Source of the DNA: Falsihalocynthiibacter arcticus
Lineage (GTDB): Bacteria; Pseudomonadota; Alphaproteobacteria; Rhodobacterales; Rhodobacteraceae
Assembly: GCF_000812665.2 (NCBI RefSeq)
Contig: NZ_CP014327.1
Span: forward strand, 186,001-250,000
Length of the DNA stretch: 64,000 bases
Reading direction: 5' to 3'
Shown here: positions 10,252 to 18,652 of the stretch, in pieces
How positions within the stretch are numbered: the first letter of the stretch is position 1
How the letters are laid out: each line of letters begins with the position of its first letter
Made by a program: the position numbers and the translations under genes
Notes under the pieces: model-generated
Seen by the model: only the letters and a program-made list of their open reading frames with translations
Database searches by the model: none
Told to the model about the DNA's origin: nothing

Positions 10252-11204
10252 ACTTTGTTTGGCGGAGCGTTTCCGTCGGCGACCGCGCATAGGTTTTCGA
10301 ACGCCATCATACCCATTGCCTCGCGAACTTCCAAAGCGGCGGTCCCTAAATGCGGCAAGAGCGTCGCGTTATCGAGCGCCCTCAGAGCTTCTGGCACAAA
10401 AGGTTCCTGTTCATAAACATCGAGCCCAGCCCCCGCGATTTCGCCATCTTGAAGGGCAGCAATAAGGGCCGCCTCATCTACAACATCGCCACGCGAAATA
10501 TTCACGAAAATGGCCGAGGACTTCATCGCCGCAAAGATATCCTCATCAATAAAATGATACGTTTCCGGTGACCCTGGAACGGCCGTGATCACGAAATCTG
10601 CACCGGAAACCGCCTCTTCAATCGTTGGCTTTTGAACGGCTGGGAGGCCGATATTATCCACGACCGATCGATTAAAAAACACGACTTCCATCTCAAAACC
10701 AAAGTGGCAGCGACGGGCGATAGCTTTGCCAATCCGTCCCATCCCAAGAATCGCCACGGTTTTTCCCGTCACATGGGTTCCCAGATTTTGGACTGGTCCC
10801 CAGCCTTGCCATTCGCCCGCGCGCACCATCCGCTCGCCCTCGCCTGCGCGGCGTCCCGCCATCAAAAGTAGGGTCATAGCGATGTCTGCAGTCGCATCGG
10901 TGACCGCCCCCGGGGTGTTGCTCACAAAAACGCCGACCTTGGCCGCCGCACTCACATCGATGTGGTTATAACCCACACCGAAATTCGCAAGGATTTTGCA
11001 CCGCGGCGCAGGAGTGAGCGCAAAGCAATCGGCCGAAAACGCGTCTCCCAATGTCGGCAGAATCCCGTCGTAATCACTGAGCGCCTGCGCGGCCTCGGCC
11101 ACGGTCATTGGGACGTCCGCCTCGCGCAATGTGACGTCAAATCGCGCATTTGCAGCGTCAAGAACGCGGTCAGGTAGTGTTCGGGTAATCAGAATTTTTT
11201 GCAT
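10248..11204 (-). CDS. D-2-hydroxyacid dehydrogenase (glyoxylate/hydroxypyruvate reductase type)
   Basis: The 318-residue enzyme has the two-domain D-isomer-specific dehydrogenase layout. The nucleotide-binding motif is GMGRIGKAIARR. Arg in NISRGDVVDE, a Glu in LDVYEQEPF and His in LPHLGTAA form the usual catalytic set. Sequence style matches glyoxylate/hydroxypyruvate reductases, which reduce glyoxylate to glycolate or hydroxypyruvate to glycerate, but the exact substrate cannot be fixed. It is the last gene of a minus-strand run proC - csaA-like - this gene (13-base gap from the CsaA-like gene). Confidence 0.88.
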   Translation of the reverse strand: MQKILITRTLPDRVLDAANARFDVTLREADVPMTVAEAAQALSDYDGILPTLGDAFSADCFALTPAPRCKILANFGVGYNHIDVSAAAKVGVFVSNTPGAVTDATADIAMTLLLMAGRRAGEGERMVRAGEWQGWGPVQNLGTHVTGKTVAILGMGRIGKAIARRCHFGFEMEVVFFNRSVVDNIGLPAVQKPTIEEAVSGADFVITAVPGSPETYHFIDEDIFAAMKSSAIFVNISRGDVVDEAALIAALQDGEIAGAGLDVYEQEPFVPEALRALDNATLLPHLGTAALEVREAMGMMAFENLCAVADGNAPPNKV

Positions 11205-11217
11205 AAAGCCTCAGCGT

Positions 11218-11559
11218 TTAGTGCATTCTAGCCCCATTCGGAACGGTAATTTCCGGCCGAATAAGGACAATATCGTCGTTCTTGTCACCCAGGCCCAGCA
11301 CCAGAACCTCCGACATAAATTTGCCAACTTGACGGGGCGGAAAATTAACAACGGCTAGGACTTGGGTGTCGACCAACTTTTCGGGCGTGTAGTGCTTAGT
11401 GATTTGGGCGGAGGTTTTCTTAATGCCAATGTCGCCGCCAAAATCGATCCAAAGCTTGATCGCTGGTTTGCGGGCCTCGGGATATGGTTCGGCCCGCACC
11501 ACTGTCCCTTTGCGGATATCCACCTTTAGGAAGGCGTCAAAGTCGATTACCTCGCTCAT
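11218..11559 (-). CDS. csaA: CsaA-like tRNA-binding domain protein
   Basis: A 113-residue single-domain protein with the OB-fold of the EMAP/tRNA-binding family: DFDAFLKVDIRKGTVVRAEP, then KTSAQITKHYTPEKLVDTQVLAVVNFPP and EVLVLGL. It matches CsaA, described as a secretion-related chaperone in Bacillus; the stand-alone domain also binds tRNA in relatives. Its cellular role here is unproven. Its ATG overlaps the proC stop as ATGA (11556-11559), so translation is likely coupled. Confidence 0.85.
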   Translation of the reverse strand: MSEVIDFDAFLKVDIRKGTVVRAEPYPEARKPAIKLWIDFGGDIGIKKTSAQITKHYTPEKLVDTQVLAVVNFPPRQVGKFMSEVLVLGLGDKNDDIVLIRPEITVPNGARMH

Positions 11560-12362
11560 TTGGCCAACTCACGGGACCGCTCTGTTGCGGCTTTAACGGC
11601 GCGCTGCAACAGAGGCGGGAAACCCGTTTCTGGGTCCATCAAAACCGCAAGGGCCGCCGCAGTGGTTCCCGCGGGGCTCGTGACATTGATCCGCAACTGT
11701 GTTGGATCTTCGTCGGCCATTTCCGCCAGATGACCCGCGCCACCGACTGTTGCCTTAGCCAGTTGCATGGCCAGACCGGCGGGTAAACCTTGCGCTTCTC
11801 CGGCTGCGGCCAGTGTTTCGATCAAGTGGAAAACATAGGCGGGACCCGATCCCGAAACAGCTGTCACCGCATCCAATTGCCCTTCGTTTTCAAGACGCAC
11901 CACCTGTCCGACCGCGGACAAGAGAGTCTCGGCCTGTTGCATTTGCGCTTGGCTGGTATGATCGTTGCCAAAAATCGCCGTGATCCCGTGCGATATGGCG
12001 GCGGGTGTATTGGGCACGGAGCGGATCACTGGTGTATTTGCGCCCAGCGCCGCCTCAAAACTCTTGATTGGGCGTCCCGCCACAACCGACAAAAACAGTG
12101 TCTCGCCATTGCCGTGCGGTATTAAAATCGGCAAAGCTTCGTCCATCATTTGCGGCTTAACGGCCACAATTACGATTGCAGGATTTGCGGGCAAATCTTC
12201 GTTGAGGTGAACGCCGAGGGATTTCAGCCAATCCGACGGAAACGGGTCAAGAATCCAGACCGACGTCGCAGGAAGACCTTTTGCGATCCAGCCTGCCAAC
12301 ATGGCTGACCCCATTTTACCACAGCCCAAAAGGACAAGTCCGCGCGCTTTAATATCTTCCAT
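11556..12362 (-). CDS. proC: Pyrroline-5-carboxylate reductase
   Basis: ProC performs the last step of proline synthesis, NAD(P)H reduction of pyrroline-5-carboxylate. The 268-residue protein starts with a dinucleotide fold (LVLLGCGKMGSAMLAGW), has VAVKPQMMDEALP in mid-protein and the C-terminal family signature region AVTAVSGSGPAYVFHLIE followed by the helical dimerisation domain ending in LRINVTSPAGTTAAAL. It heads a minus-strand run with the CsaA-like gene and a D-2-hydroxyacid dehydrogenase and follows the YbjN gene by 31 bases. Confidence 0.95.
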   Translation of the reverse strand: MEDIKARGLVLLGCGKMGSAMLAGWIAKGLPATSVWILDPFPSDWLKSLGVHLNEDLPANPAIVIVAVKPQMMDEALPILIPHGNGETLFLSVVAGRPIKSFEAALGANTPVIRSVPNTPAAISHGITAIFGNDHTSQAQMQQAETLLSAVGQVVRLENEGQLDAVTAVSGSGPAYVFHLIETLAAAGEAQGLPAGLAMQLAKATVGGAGHLAEMADEDPTQLRINVTSPAGTTAAALAVLMDPETGFPPLLQRAVKAATERSRELAK

Positions 12363-12393
12363 TCGCTCAATTCCCTATTTGATTTGGCGAAGG

Positions 12394-12897
12394 TTATGCG
12401 CGACCGTAGGCCTCTGCAATGGCAACTTGCAGCGCCTCTTCGGGGGATTGATCGCCCCAGTTCGCCAATTGGAACGCGGGGTAGTACCGCTCAGAGGAGG
12501 TTACCGCCGCATTGATCAACGTGTTGATCTGTTCTGACCCCGCCTGTTGGCCACCCGTCAGCACCAATCCATAGCGATAAACCATCAAGCGTTGTTCGTG
12601 CCAATATGTAAACGCCCCCGTCCAACATGCATCATTCACAAGGTTGAGCGTTTCGAACAGTTTCGGCAACTTATCAGCAGGAGGCTCCATCTCAAACGTA
12701 CAAATTAAGCGCAATGTTTCGTCTTGCGCAGACCACGCGAGCGTTATCGAATACGTCCGCCATTGTCCTTCAACCGCCATCGCGATCTGATCATCCGCAA
12801 CCCGTTCGAACTCCCATGCATGATGCTGGGCCAGCGATTCAACCATATCAATCGGGTGCGCATCGTCTTCTAGATAAAATTGTTCAGATAGGGACAT
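12394..12897 (-). CDS. YbjN domain-containing protein
   Basis: A 167-residue soluble protein matching the YbjN/DUF1790 family, seen in AQHHAWEFERVADDQIAMAVEGQW, LRLICTFEMEPPADKLPKL and the terminal region ending EEALQVAIAEAYGRA. The fold resembles type III secretion chaperones; biochemical function is not known. It is likely first in a minus-strand operon with proC. No signal peptide. Confidence 0.82.
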   Translation of the reverse strand: MSLSEQFYLEDDAHPIDMVESLAQHHAWEFERVADDQIAMAVEGQWRTYSITLAWSAQDETLRLICTFEMEPPADKLPKLFETLNLVNDACWTGAFTYWHEQRLMVYRYGLVLTGGQQAGSEQINTLINAAVTSSERYYPAFQLANWGDQSPEEALQVAIAEAYGRA

Positions 12898-13049
12898 GCT
12901 CGGCCTCAGATGTTGTTTCTTGTAGAAAGACCCACAAGAACTTAGGGGATCACACCAATTAAAGGCAGATCATCGATTGAATACACAAAATATGGTGTGG
13001 GATACAAAGCGACCTGTAAAGCAATATTTAGCCCCAACCCCCAATAAGT

Positions 13050-13058
13050 TGTGGATAA
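13050..13058 (-). promoter_or_regulatory. Single consensus DnaA box
   Basis: TTATCCACA reads perfectly on the minus strand. One perfect 9-mer in 64 kb is close to chance expectation, and no cluster or AT-rich unwinding region accompanies it, so it is not evidence of an origin. Confidence 0.3.
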
Positions 13059-13151
13059 GCCGTCAAATTAGAGAAAATTGCGCTACATCTAGGGGGCGCG
13101 TGGCTTCCCGAAGCCCTAAACCGCGTGCGGCCTAGCAATAGATTCGGCCCA

Positions 13152-13181
13152 AAAACGCAAAAAGGGCGCTAAATGCGCCCT
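13152..13181 (-). terminator. Terminator of ubiK
   Basis: On the minus strand AGGGCGC-ATTTA-GCGCCCT is a perfect seven-pair hairpin with a five-base loop, followed by TTTTTGCGTTTTT. It lies about 25 bases after the ubiK stop. Confidence 0.85.
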
Positions 13182-13205
13182 CAATCTCGAATCTCTGAAG
13201 GTTTA

Positions 13206-13496
13206 TTACACCTTTTTGGGCGCGGCCTTCTTGGCGGGCGTCTTCTTGGCAGGACCAGGGTTTGCTTCCAACGCATCAAGACGGGCTTTCAACACCTCAT
13301 TTTCTTCACGCGCCTTTTGCGCCATCGCGCGCACCGCATCAAATTCATCGCGGGACACAAAATCGCGGTCCGCCATCCAACGATCCACAAACCCCTTCAT
13401 TGCGGTCTCGGCTTCGCTTTTGGCGCCCTGCGCAACACCGGCGGCATTGCTCATGAGTTGCGAAATATCGTCTAGGATCTTGTTTCGGGTTTGCAT
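13206..13496 (-). CDS. ubiK: Ubiquinone biosynthesis accessory factor UbiK (BMFP domain)
   Basis: A 96-residue coiled-coil protein: KILDDISQLMSNAAGVAQGAK, then VSRDEFDAVRAMAQKAREENEVLKARLDALE and a lysine/alanine/proline-rich tail KKTPAKKAAPKK. This is the BMFP/DUF526 family; UbiK works with UbiJ as an assembly factor of the soluble ubiquinone synthesis complex in E. coli and has membrane-fusogenic activity in Brucella. The start at 13496 (MQTRNKIL) is preferred over one four codons upstream. It is divergent from lgt. Confidence 0.88.
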   Translation of the reverse strand: MQTRNKILDDISQLMSNAAGVAQGAKSEAETAMKGFVDRWMADRDFVSRDEFDAVRAMAQKAREENEVLKARLDALEANPGPAKKTPAKKAAPKKV

Positions 13497-13598
13497 AACG
13501 CACTCCAACGTCGAAGGATGTATAACATCTAGTATATGGGGGTTATTCAGGACAATCGCAACCTTGACTTGCCTGTTTTTTCCGAGGCAGATAGGCGC

Positions 13599-14513
13599 AT
13601 GATAGCGTCCCTCCCCTTCCCCGAAATTTCGCCCGAAATTTTCACCCTAAATCTTGGTGGTTTCAGCTTTGCTCTGCGCTGGTACGCCCTTGCATATATT
13701 GTGGGGATTCTCATTGCATGGCGACTCGTGGTTGCGGCCCTGCGTCGCCCGACGCTTTGGCCGGACAACACCCCCATAATGGAGCCTGCGCGGGTTGAGG
13801 ATTTGTTGACGTGGTCGATCTTGGGCGTCGTCCTTGGGGGCCGCTTGGGGTATGTATTCTTCTATGCAAGCGACTATTACTTCAGCCACCCCAGCGAAAT
13901 CCTATTCGTATGGCAAGGTGGAATGTCCTTTCATGGGGGCTTTCTTGGTGTGGTGGTTGCCGCATGGATTTATGCCACCCGCAACGGCATCGCACGTTTA
14001 AGCCTTGGCGACGTTATCGCCATGTCCGCACCTGTTGGTCTCCTCCTTGGGCGTCTCGCGAATTTCATTAACGCCGAACTTTGGGGCCACCCCAGTGACG
14101 TCCCGTGGGCCGTTATTTTCCCGGGTACAGACGCACAGTACTGCCTTGGCCCAGTCGGATTGGTGGGCGATGGGCTTTGCGCACGCCACCCAAGCCAGCT
14201 TTATGAAGCGGGTCTAGAGGGACTTTTGCTCGGCGGTATCCTGATCTATCTGGTTTTCAAGCGCGACTGGCTCAAAATACCGGGGCAAACGATGGGCCTT
14301 TTCTTTGCAGGCTACGGCACGGCGCGGTTCTTTGTAGAATTCTTTCGACAGGCAGACGCAATCTATATCACGCCCGACAATCCACTTGGTTATGCTTTGC
14401 GCTTTGGTGACTGGGGCGTATCAAAAGGGCAGCTACTTTCCCTGCCCATGATCGCTGTCGGATTGGGATTCATCTTTTGGGCACGCCACCATGCTAAGAA
14501 AAAATATGTCTGA
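13599..14513 (+). CDS. lgt: Prolipoprotein diacylglyceryl transferase
   Basis: Lgt transfers diacylglycerol from phosphatidylglycerol to the lipobox cysteine of prolipoproteins in the inner membrane. The 304-residue protein has about seven membrane segments. The signature GRLANFINAELWGHPSD, HGGFLGVVVAA and the later HPSQLYEAGLEG with GTARFFVEFFRQ match the family. I chose the ATG at 13599 (MIASLPFPEISPEIF), which agrees with family N-termini and has GAGG upstream; the frame is open from 13536. It overlaps the next gene by eight bases, forming a unit lgt-midA-pgeF. Confidence 0.94.
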   Translation: MIASLPFPEISPEIFTLNLGGFSFALRWYALAYIVGILIAWRLVVAALRRPTLWPDNTPIMEPARVEDLLTWSILGVVLGGRLGYVFFYASDYYFSHPSEILFVWQGGMSFHGGFLGVVVAAWIYATRNGIARLSLGDVIAMSAPVGLLLGRLANFINAELWGHPSDVPWAVIFPGTDAQYCLGPVGLVGDGLCARHPSQLYEAGLEGLLLGGILIYLVFKRDWLKIPGQTMGLFFAGYGTARFFVEFFRQADAIYITPDNPLGYALRFGDWGVSKGQLLSLPMIAVGLGFIFWARHHAKKKYV

Positions 14514-15570
14514 TCTATCCCAACACCTTAAAGCCCGAATCGCCGCTGACGGCCCCCTCACGGTTGCCGATTATATGGCCGAATGTTTGCTGCACCCAAC
14601 CCAAGGGTATTACACAACACGCGACCCTTTGGGCGAAGCGGGAGACTTCACCACCTCGCCAGAAATCAGCCAAATGTTTGGGGAAATGATCGGTCTTTGC
14701 CTCGCTCAAACCTGGATGTCACAAGGTGAGCCAGATCAAATACTTCTCGCAGAACTTGGCCCCGGACGTGGGACGCTGATGAACGATATCCTGCGATCAA
14801 CCAGATCCGTAGACGGATTTCACGCGGCCTTAAAAATCCATCTGATTGAAGCCTCCGAACCGCTGCGCGCGCGTCAAGCGGATGCCTTGGCGGAATATGA
14901 CGTGACGTGGCACCGTCAGGTCACGTCCCTCCCCGACCGCCCCTTATATTTAGTCGCAAACGAGTTTTTCGATGCGCTACCCATCCGCCAATTCATTCGC
15001 TCCAAGGGCGCAACATGGTGCGAACGCCGGATCGGCTGGCAGGATGAAACCCTGCGCTTTGGCCTGAATGACCCGCAAGAAATCGAATCCCTTGCGGGGC
15101 GTCTCGCAGACACCAAAACCGGAGATATGGTGGAAATTTGCTCCGCAGCCATGTCGATCACTCAAGAGATTGCCACACGCATTTCGGCTTATGGCGGTGC
15201 AGCCCTGTTCATCGACTATGGTGATTGGCGCAGCCTTGGCGACACATTCCAAGCCATCAGCGCGCATGAAAAAGTGTCGCCCCTCACGACACCCGGACAA
15301 GCGGACTTGACCGCACATGTCGATTTTGAGGCGCTAAGCGAAGCGGCAAAGGGATGCACGGTTTCGAAAATGATCCCGCAAGGCGTGTTTTTGGAACGGC
15401 TCGGCATTACGCCCCGCGCGCGCAAACTTGCCCTAAATCTCACGGGGCCCGCCCTTACCAGCCATGTTGCGGCACATCGGCGCTTGACCCACCCCAAAGA
15501 AATGGGGAACCTCTTCAAAGTGCTCTCTCTCACCCCTCGCGGACAGGCGGCACCTCCTGGACTTGAGTAA
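14506..15570 (+). CDS. SAM-dependent methyltransferase of the MidA/NDUFAF7 family (DUF185)
   Basis: A 354-residue protein with DYMAECLLHPTQGYYTTRDPLGEAGDFTTSPEISQMFGEMIG near the start, LAELGPGRGTLMNDILR as SAM-binding motif I and LVANEFFDALPIRQF as the NEFFD motif. The mitochondrial homologue NDUFAF7 methylates an arginine of the NDUFS2 subunit of complex I; the same role in this bacterium is inference. It overlaps lgt by eight bases and lies 12 bases before pgeF, suggesting co-translation. Confidence 0.9.
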   Translation: MSDLSQHLKARIAADGPLTVADYMAECLLHPTQGYYTTRDPLGEAGDFTTSPEISQMFGEMIGLCLAQTWMSQGEPDQILLAELGPGRGTLMNDILRSTRSVDGFHAALKIHLIEASEPLRARQADALAEYDVTWHRQVTSLPDRPLYLVANEFFDALPIRQFIRSKGATWCERRIGWQDETLRFGLNDPQEIESLAGRLADTKTGDMVEICSAAMSITQEIATRISAYGGAALFIDYGDWRSLGDTFQAISAHEKVSPLTTPGQADLTAHVDFEALSEAAKGCTVSKMIPQGVFLERLGITPRARKLALNLTGPALTSHVAAHRRLTHPKEMGNLFKVLSLTPRGQAAPPGLE

Positions 15571-15582
15571 AGCGAACTAGCC

Positions 15583-16338
15583 ATGACCCTTGAAATCCTC
15601 ACCGCAGATAGCCTCACACCTTTTCGGCACGGCTTTTTTACGCGTAAAGGCGGTGCGTCGTCGGGAATTTTCTCTGGCCTCAATTGTGGCTTCGGTTCCT
15701 CCGACCAAAGCGAAGCCGTCCATGTTAATCGCGATCGTGTCGCCCAAGCGATGCAAGTCGCGCCAAACCACCTTTGCGGCGTACATCAAGTTCACTCTGC
15801 AAAAGTGCATGTGGCTAAGGGACCAGATGAGCCAGCGGTCCAAGCCGACGCAATCGTTACTGCAACCCCGAACCTTGCCCTCGCAATCCTGACAGCGGAC
15901 TGCCAACCTGTCCTATTCGCGGATTCTTCAGCGGGCGTGATTGGTGCCGCACACGCCGGCTGGAAGGGTGCGATGAACGGTGTATTAGAGGCCACTTTGG
16001 ACGCCATGGAGGCCCTCGGAGCGGCGCGCGAAAACACGACCGCCGTTATTGGTCCGAGCATCAGCCAAGCGGCTTACGAAGTCGGACCCGAATTTTTTGA
16101 CACGTTTATACTTCAAGACAACAGCCTTAGTCGTTTTTTTAGCGGAGGCGTCGGCGATCGCATGCATTTTGACCTGCCGTCGTACGGTTTGCATATTTTG
16201 CGCACGGCAGGAATCGGCTTTGCGGAATATACAAATCACTGCACCTACTCGGATTCAGAGCGATTCTTTTCCTACCGACGTTCGGTCCACAAAAAAGAGG
16301 CCGACTATGGGCGCCTCATTTCCTGTATCCGGCTCTGA
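15583..16338 (+). CDS. pgeF: Peptidoglycan editing factor / polyphenol oxidase (YfiH, DUF152)
   Basis: The 251-residue protein shows the family's metal and active-site set: CGVHQVHSAKVHV, LTADCQPVLFAD, IGAAHAGWKGAMNGVLEAT and the terminal CTYSDSERFFSYRR. Homologues were first described as laccase-like; in E. coli YfiH (PgeF) removes wrongly built muropeptide precursors. The neighbours lgt and midA are envelope/respiration genes, in keeping with an envelope role. Last gene of the lgt-midA-pgeF unit. Confidence 0.92.
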   Translation: MTLEILTADSLTPFRHGFFTRKGGASSGIFSGLNCGFGSSDQSEAVHVNRDRVAQAMQVAPNHLCGVHQVHSAKVHVAKGPDEPAVQADAIVTATPNLALAILTADCQPVLFADSSAGVIGAAHAGWKGAMNGVLEATLDAMEALGAARENTTAVIGPSISQAAYEVGPEFFDTFILQDNSLSRFFSGGVGDRMHFDLPSYGLHILRTAGIGFAEYTNHCTYSDSERFFSYRRSVHKKEADYGRLISCIRL

Positions 16339-16424
16339 AAACCGAGAATTGCGCCCCATTTTTGCCGCAATAACGGAAACAATCCTGCACATAACGACCA
16401 ATTGGAATAATTATTGACGACAAA

Positions 16425-16466
16425 CGCCCTTGTTTTACGGGCGGAACATGGGTTTCAACAAAACCC
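16425..16466. other. Two small hairpins after pgeF
   Basis: CGCCC-(9)-GGGCG at 16425-16443 and GGGTTT-(5)-AAACCC at 16450-16466 are perfect short stems in the gap between pgeF and the 49-residue gene. A third, GGGCG-CAT-CGCCC, lies at 16558-16570. None has a T-tract. They may end pgeF transcripts or belong to the leader of the next gene. Confidence 0.35.
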
Positions 16467-16608
16467 AACCGGATTAATGCCAAATGGCGCGAATTTTTCA
16501 CAATTTGTCCCAACCTAGGGCCACTTTGCTGCGCATATTGAGATCAGAAATTACAACGGGCGCATCGCCCACCGAGTTGAACACCGATTTAAACGAGGAG
16601 CAGACCCC

Positions 16609-16758
16609 ATGGCTAAAGAGAACCGCCGGATGAAAGCAGTAATCGCTGAAAGTGCTAAAGCACAGCCAGCAATGCCATGGGAGCGTGGCAACCGTCGCGC
16701 CGCAATGATCGCTCGCCGCCTGCGTGCAGCAGAGGCAGTAAAACAGGTTCGCGCCTAG
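16609..16758 (+). CDS. Small basic conserved hypothetical protein (49 residues)
   Basis: The frame starts at ATG 16609 with a strong GAGGAG site nine bases upstream and ends in TAG. The protein opens MAKENRRMKAVIAESAKAQP, contains a short MPWERGNRRAAMIARRLRAAE helix-rich basic segment and ends VKQVRA. It has many Arg, Lys and Ala and no membrane segment. I do not recognise a named family; similar short basic proteins are annotated as hypothetical in Roseobacters (from memory, not checked). It stands as its own transcription unit, with a strong terminator 70 bases downstream, which together with the ribosome site makes it a credible gene. A nucleic-acid or ribosome role would fit its charge but is only inference. 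Confidence 0.75.
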   Translation: MAKENRRMKAVIAESAKAQPAMPWERGNRRAAMIARRLRAAEAVKQVRA

Positions 16759-16828
16759 GTTATATCCCTAGACTGCGCGTTTTTCCCTTCGCGTAGCGAC
16801 CCCCTTAGTGGATTTATTGCACTTTTTT

Positions 16829-16865
16829 AACCACCATGGCCTCGGCTGTGGTGGTTTTCTTTTTG
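16829..16865 (+). terminator. Terminator of the 49-residue gene
   Basis: AACCACCA and TGGTGGTT form a perfect eight-pair stem around a 12-base loop, followed directly by TTCTTTTT. The A-run on the other side may let it act in both directions. Confidence 0.88.
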
Positions 16866-17032
16866 CGCCAGCTCTATTTCCAACCCACACTTGAAGGCCT
16901 GCCGATTCTTGGCATTTTCAGGGTGATACCGCCGTTGAAAATTCAATTAAGGCGAAAACGTCCCGCCTGCGGAAACAATCTATGGTCTTGAGGGTCATTG
17001 CGCACGCTCCGGACCTCAAATGAACCAAACCT

Positions 17033-17061
17033 TTGACAATAGACTGAATTTTGGACCATTT
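17033..17061 (+). promoter_or_regulatory. Candidate sigma-70 promoter for the Hint gene
   Basis: A perfect TTGACA (17033-17038) is followed after 17 bases by CCATTT, a poor -10. Position 70-95 bases before the start at 17128 is reasonable. Confidence 0.3.
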
Positions 17062-17127
17062 TAGGAGCATAAGAATTTCTGCAATGGTGGGGCCAATGCA
17101 GATGTAATGCACCGAAAGGACTATTAC

Positions 17128-17919
17128 ATGCACTCCCACCAACCCGTCGCCAGCCTCGCGACGAATCCACGGGACCCTAAGACCCGTGTTGCTCGTTCAA
17201 ATGGGCGCCCTCTCCGCGCAATGCCTCTGATGCGGAAATACGAGGTCGCCCATCTGAACTCTTTTGGCGACGTCGAAGAGTTCTCGCAAATCGCTCCGTC
17301 CCTCCCCATTTTTGAAGATGCTTTTGCGGCTATTGCCCGTGGATCTCTTTTTTCCACTGAAGCGGGACTGACTGCTGTTGAAGATCTCCTGCCCGGTATG
17401 CGTTTGCAAACCACCGAAAACGGTTTTCAAACGCTGTTATGGATAGGCAGTACGACATTGGTTCCCGATTCCCTCGCAGGAGCGCGCGGCCAGTCGCCTG
17501 AGATGGGTTTTCTAACTCGTATTGCGGCCGATAGTTTCGGGCTCGGTCGTCCCATGCCAGATCTCATTCTTGGCCCAAAAGCGCGCCTTACGGTGCGACA
17601 TCGAACCAAAGGCCAAGTTTTGGCACCTGTCGCGACCATGCAAAACGGCGAGACCGTATTTTCCGTCACTCCCTTTACGCCCGTACGTGTTTACCATTTG
17701 GCTTTTGAAACACACCAAATTCTGCGGGTGAATGGGCTGGAAATCGAGAGCTATCATCCTGGAAACTCAGCCGAAATGAGCCTCAGCCGCGAAATGCTAC
17801 CTCTGTTCATGGGGCTTTTCCCCCATTGCGAAACCGTGGATAATTTTGGCACCTTGTGTCTTCCCAGAATAGAGGAAGACGATGCCCTCGGACAGGTTTT
17901 TGCGGGGTTTGCCGCTTAG
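17128..17919 (+). CDS. Hint-domain protein lacking the usual catalytic cysteine
   Basis: The 263-residue protein has the Hedgehog/intein (Hint) fold signature of Roseobacter proteins: GSLFSTEAGLTAVEDLLPGMRLQT, FQTLLWIGS, a middle block GPKARLTVRHR and the end block VYHLAFETHQILRVNGLEIESYHP. In relatives the first block begins with Cys (CFARGT...); here the corresponding residues 66-72 read FAAIARGS, with no Cys, so autoprocessing is doubtful. ATG at 17128 is preceded by AAAGGA at good spacing; another ATG at 17107 is in frame but lacks this. Its stop overlaps by four bases the stop of the convergent lrp gene. The N-terminal 60 residues have no recognisable domain. Role unknown. Confidence 0.78.
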   Translation: MHSHQPVASLATNPRDPKTRVARSNGRPLRAMPLMRKYEVAHLNSFGDVEEFSQIAPSLPIFEDAFAAIARGSLFSTEAGLTAVEDLLPGMRLQTTENGFQTLLWIGSTTLVPDSLAGARGQSPEMGFLTRIAADSFGLGRPMPDLILGPKARLTVRHRTKGQVLAPVATMQNGETVFSVTPFTPVRVYHLAFETHQILRVNGLEIESYHPGNSAEMSLSREMLPLFMGLFPHCETVDNFGTLCLPRIEEDDALGQVFAGFAA

Positions 17920-18416
17920 GAAGTCTGCGCTAACCGCTGCTCCAAGACCTCGAAAGGCACGCCAGGTTCGTCTTTAGCGCCGCGGATGACCAATGATGTT
18001 TTGACACTCGCAACATTGCGGGCGGTCAAAAGATCTCCTGTCAGAAAAGATTGAAATGTCGACAGATCTGGTGCTGCGCACTTCAGGATGAAATCCACCT
18101 CACCATTGAGCATATGGCACTCTCTGACCAACGGCCAACCTTGGCACAGTGCCTCAAACGCCGAGAGATCAACCTCCGCCTGTGATTGCAATCCGACCAT
18201 GGCAAAGACCAGAACCTCAAAACCAAGGGCCCGCGAATTCACATCCGCATGATAGCCGCGAATAAATCCCGATTCCTCGAGAGTACGCACCCGACGCAAA
18301 CAAGGAGGGGCCGAAATGCCGACTCGTTTCGCCAGTTCAACGTTGGTCATGCGGCCGTCAGCCTGAAGCTCAGCAAGGATTTTGCGGTCAATGGGGTCGA
18401 GCTTGGCTATCGGCAT
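17916..18416 (-). CDS. Lrp/AsnC family transcriptional regulator
   Basis: A 166-residue regulator with N-terminal winged helix (LDPIDRKILAELQADGRMTN, VELAKRVGISAPPCLRRVRTLEE) and C-terminal RAM/AsnC ligand domain (LVFAMVGLQSQAEV, CHMLNGEVDFILKC). ATG at 18416 follows AGAGGA; the open frame extends 27 codons further without support. It is divergent from trxB across 236 bases, an arrangement I remember from other Roseobacters; control of trxB is therefore a hypothesis. The effector amino acid is unknown. Confidence 0.92.
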   Translation of the reverse strand: MPIAKLDPIDRKILAELQADGRMTNVELAKRVGISAPPCLRRVRTLEESGFIRGYHADVNSRALGFEVLVFAMVGLQSQAEVDLSAFEALCQGWPLVRECHMLNGEVDFILKCAAPDLSTFQSFLTGDLLTARNVASVKTSLVIRGAKDEPGVPFEVLEQRLAQTS

Positions 18417-18652
18417 AAGTTTTCCTCTTGTTCTTTTGATTTTTGCCAAATGCACCCTAAGTACTCTTGGATTTTCGCGATTGTACTTAACATCCACCCC
18501 ACACGCAATAATATTTCACAACTGCGCAACAAATGGAACTTCCAGTTCATAGCGCGACAGGTCAAACAATTCTGCGGCCAAGGGTTTCCGTGGGCCAATT
18601 GACTGTCTATATCTAGGGCAACTTTGCAATTTCTAGAAATTTGGGGGGCCAA

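Larger units (their letters stand above)
12898..13205. other. Intergenic stretch, no gene
   Basis: This 308-base gap between the YbjN gene and ubiK holds the ubiK terminator (13152-13181) and one consensus DnaA 9-mer (13050-13058). I found no open frame with a ribosome site and no tRNA-like structure. The YbjN promoter should lie in its first part, but I could not define it. Confidence 0.6.
16759..17127. other. Intergenic stretch, no gene
   Basis: This 369-base gap holds the terminator of the 49-residue gene (16829-16865) and a candidate promoter for the Hint gene (17033-17061). No open frame in it has both a ribosome site and reasonable length. Confidence 0.6.
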
